Assembly: GCF_900102685.1 (NCBI RefSeq)
Contig: NZ_FMZA01000008.1
Span: forward strand, 1-64,000
Length of the DNA: 64,000 nucleotides
Direction: 5' to 3'
DNA from: Melghirimyces thermohalophilus
GTDB taxonomy: Bacteria; Bacillota; Bacilli; Thermoactinomycetales; DSM-45169
A program made the position numbers and the translations under genes. The notes beneath the pieces were generated by a model that was given only the letters and a program-made list of their open reading frames with translations, did not search any database and had not been told where the DNA came from. Shown piece after piece: positions 63,423-64,000 of the stretch (the stretch's first letter is position 1; each line of letters starts with the position of its first letter).

Positions 63423-64000
63423 ATGGAACAACAGTCGGGCGTTTCCGACCAGGAAAAAATGGAAGAGAATATGGATGTGCTTGTCTCGACGCAGACTGTG
63501 ATCAAACGTGCTCTGGATAAACTGGGTTATCCGGAACAGGTTTATGAGTTGTTGAAGGATCCGATGCGAATGATGCGGGTGCGGATTCCGGTTCGGATGG
63601 ATGATGGAAAGGTCGAAGTGTTTACCGGTTACCGGGCTCAGCATAATGATTCATTGGGTCCGACCAAAGGTGGTGTTCGCTTTCACCCCAATGTTACTGA
63701 GAATGAAGTGAAGGCGCTTTCAATCTGGATGAGTTTAAAGGCGGGCATTGTCGATCTTCCCTATGGTGGCGGAAAAGGTGGGATTGTATGCGATCCCCGC
63801 AAGATGTCTTTTCGGGAATTGGAGCGCCTCTCCCGTGGGTATGTGAAGGCGATCAGCCAGATTGTTGGACCGACAAAAGATATTCCGGCCCCTGATGTAT
63901 TTACCAACTCTCAGATCATGGCTTGGATGATGGATGAGTACAGTCGGATCCGCGAATTTGATTCACCCGGATTTATCACCGGTAAACCGTTGGTATTGGG
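63423..64000 (+). CDS. glutamate dehydrogenase, N-terminal part (runs off the window)
   Basis: First 192 residues of an NAD-dependent GluDH of the RocG/GudB type. GYRAQHNDSLGPTKGGVRFHP and YGGGKGGIVCDPR contain the substrate-binding and catalytic lysines (each quoted in full because short), and APDVFTNSQIMAWMMDEYS closes the known part. GAGGTGG precedes the ATG. It oxidises glutamate to 2-oxoglutarate and ammonia. rocG and gudB cannot be separated from this part. No disruption is visible. Confidence 0.94.
   Translation, partial: MEQQSGVSDQEKMEENMDVLVSTQTVIKRALDKLGYPEQVYELLKDPMRMMRVRIPVRMDDGKVEVFTGYRAQHNDSLGPTKGGVRFHPNVTENEVKALSIWMSLKAGIVDLPYGGGKGGIVCDPRKMSFRELERLSRGYVKAISQIVGPTKDIPAPDVFTNSQIMAWMMDEYSRIREFDSPGFITGKPLVL

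Noticed and set aside
1-64000. CRISPR arrays, prophage, toxin-antitoxin or defence islands
   Set aside because: No regularly spaced repeats, phage structural genes or recognisable defence genes were seen; the CPBP protease alone is not evidence of one.

Overview
The window is a dense chromosomal segment of an endospore-forming Bacillota bacterium, about half G+C. It carries forespore and mother-cell sporulation genes (dacF, spoIIAA-AB-sigF, spoVA genes, spoIIM, dacB, spmAB, gerW), a bacillithiol deacetylase, Bacillales-type riboswitches and T-box, and long runs whose order follows the Bacillus subtilis bkd/nudF-fur-deoB-sigF-lysA-rib-scp-res region. The frequent GTG/TTG starts and the departures from Bacillus order would fit a Thermoactinomycetaceae-like lineage; that placement is inference.

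Layout. 1-370: end of an IS1182-type insertion sequence and two facing terminators. 0.4-9.1 kb: yqzF, the sigma-54 activator bkdR, its two binding sites, a -24/-12 promoter and the branched-chain 2-oxoacid dehydrogenase operon (bcd, lpdV, bkdAA, bkdAB, bkdB). 9.2-10.5 kb: CarD-type regulator and two very small membrane proteins, one a Prli42. 10.6-14.7 kb: split methylmalonyl-CoA mutase, epimerase and carboxyltransferase. 15-19.7 kb: tripeptidase, GNAT, DUF3866, nudF, endonuclease Q. 20-28.4 kb: spoIIM, fur, ald, yqzK, deoB, two purine nucleoside phosphorylases, pdp, dacF. 28.6-33.1 kb: a MOSC gene, the spoIIA operon and a reduced spoVA operon. 33.1-42.5 kb: lysine riboswitch-lysA, an M23 peptidase, ctaA, FMN riboswitch-ribDE(BA)H, scpAB. 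42.5-52.5 kb: ytfI, gerW, dacB-spmAB, rluB, resBCDE. 52.5-53.2 kb: decayed DNA. 53.2-57.1 kb (minus strand): SDR, then serA and an aminotransferase under a serine T-box. 57.2-64 kb: PcrA-like helicase, ppa, rhodanese, CPBP protease, two tRNAs, mecA/ypbH, bshB2 and the start of a glutamate dehydrogenase.

How the parts fit. The bkd operon makes acyl-CoAs from Leu/Ile/Val; isoleucine and valine carbon can become propionyl-CoA, which the mutase-epimerase-carboxyltransferase cluster can carry to succinyl-CoA. deoB, the two PNPs and pdp form a nucleoside salvage unit. The sporulation genes serve forespore sigma-F control, dipicolinate uptake and cortex maturation.

I found no CRISPR array, prophage, defence island or clearly new multigene system. 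The most interesting points are a second PNP whose two base-recognition residues are changed in the way expected for 6-aminopurine specificity, a structured mecA leader that may mask its ribosome-binding site, the serine T-box on a serA/aminotransferase pair, the spoVA and res operons lacking usual members, and a pair of identical BkdR sites.
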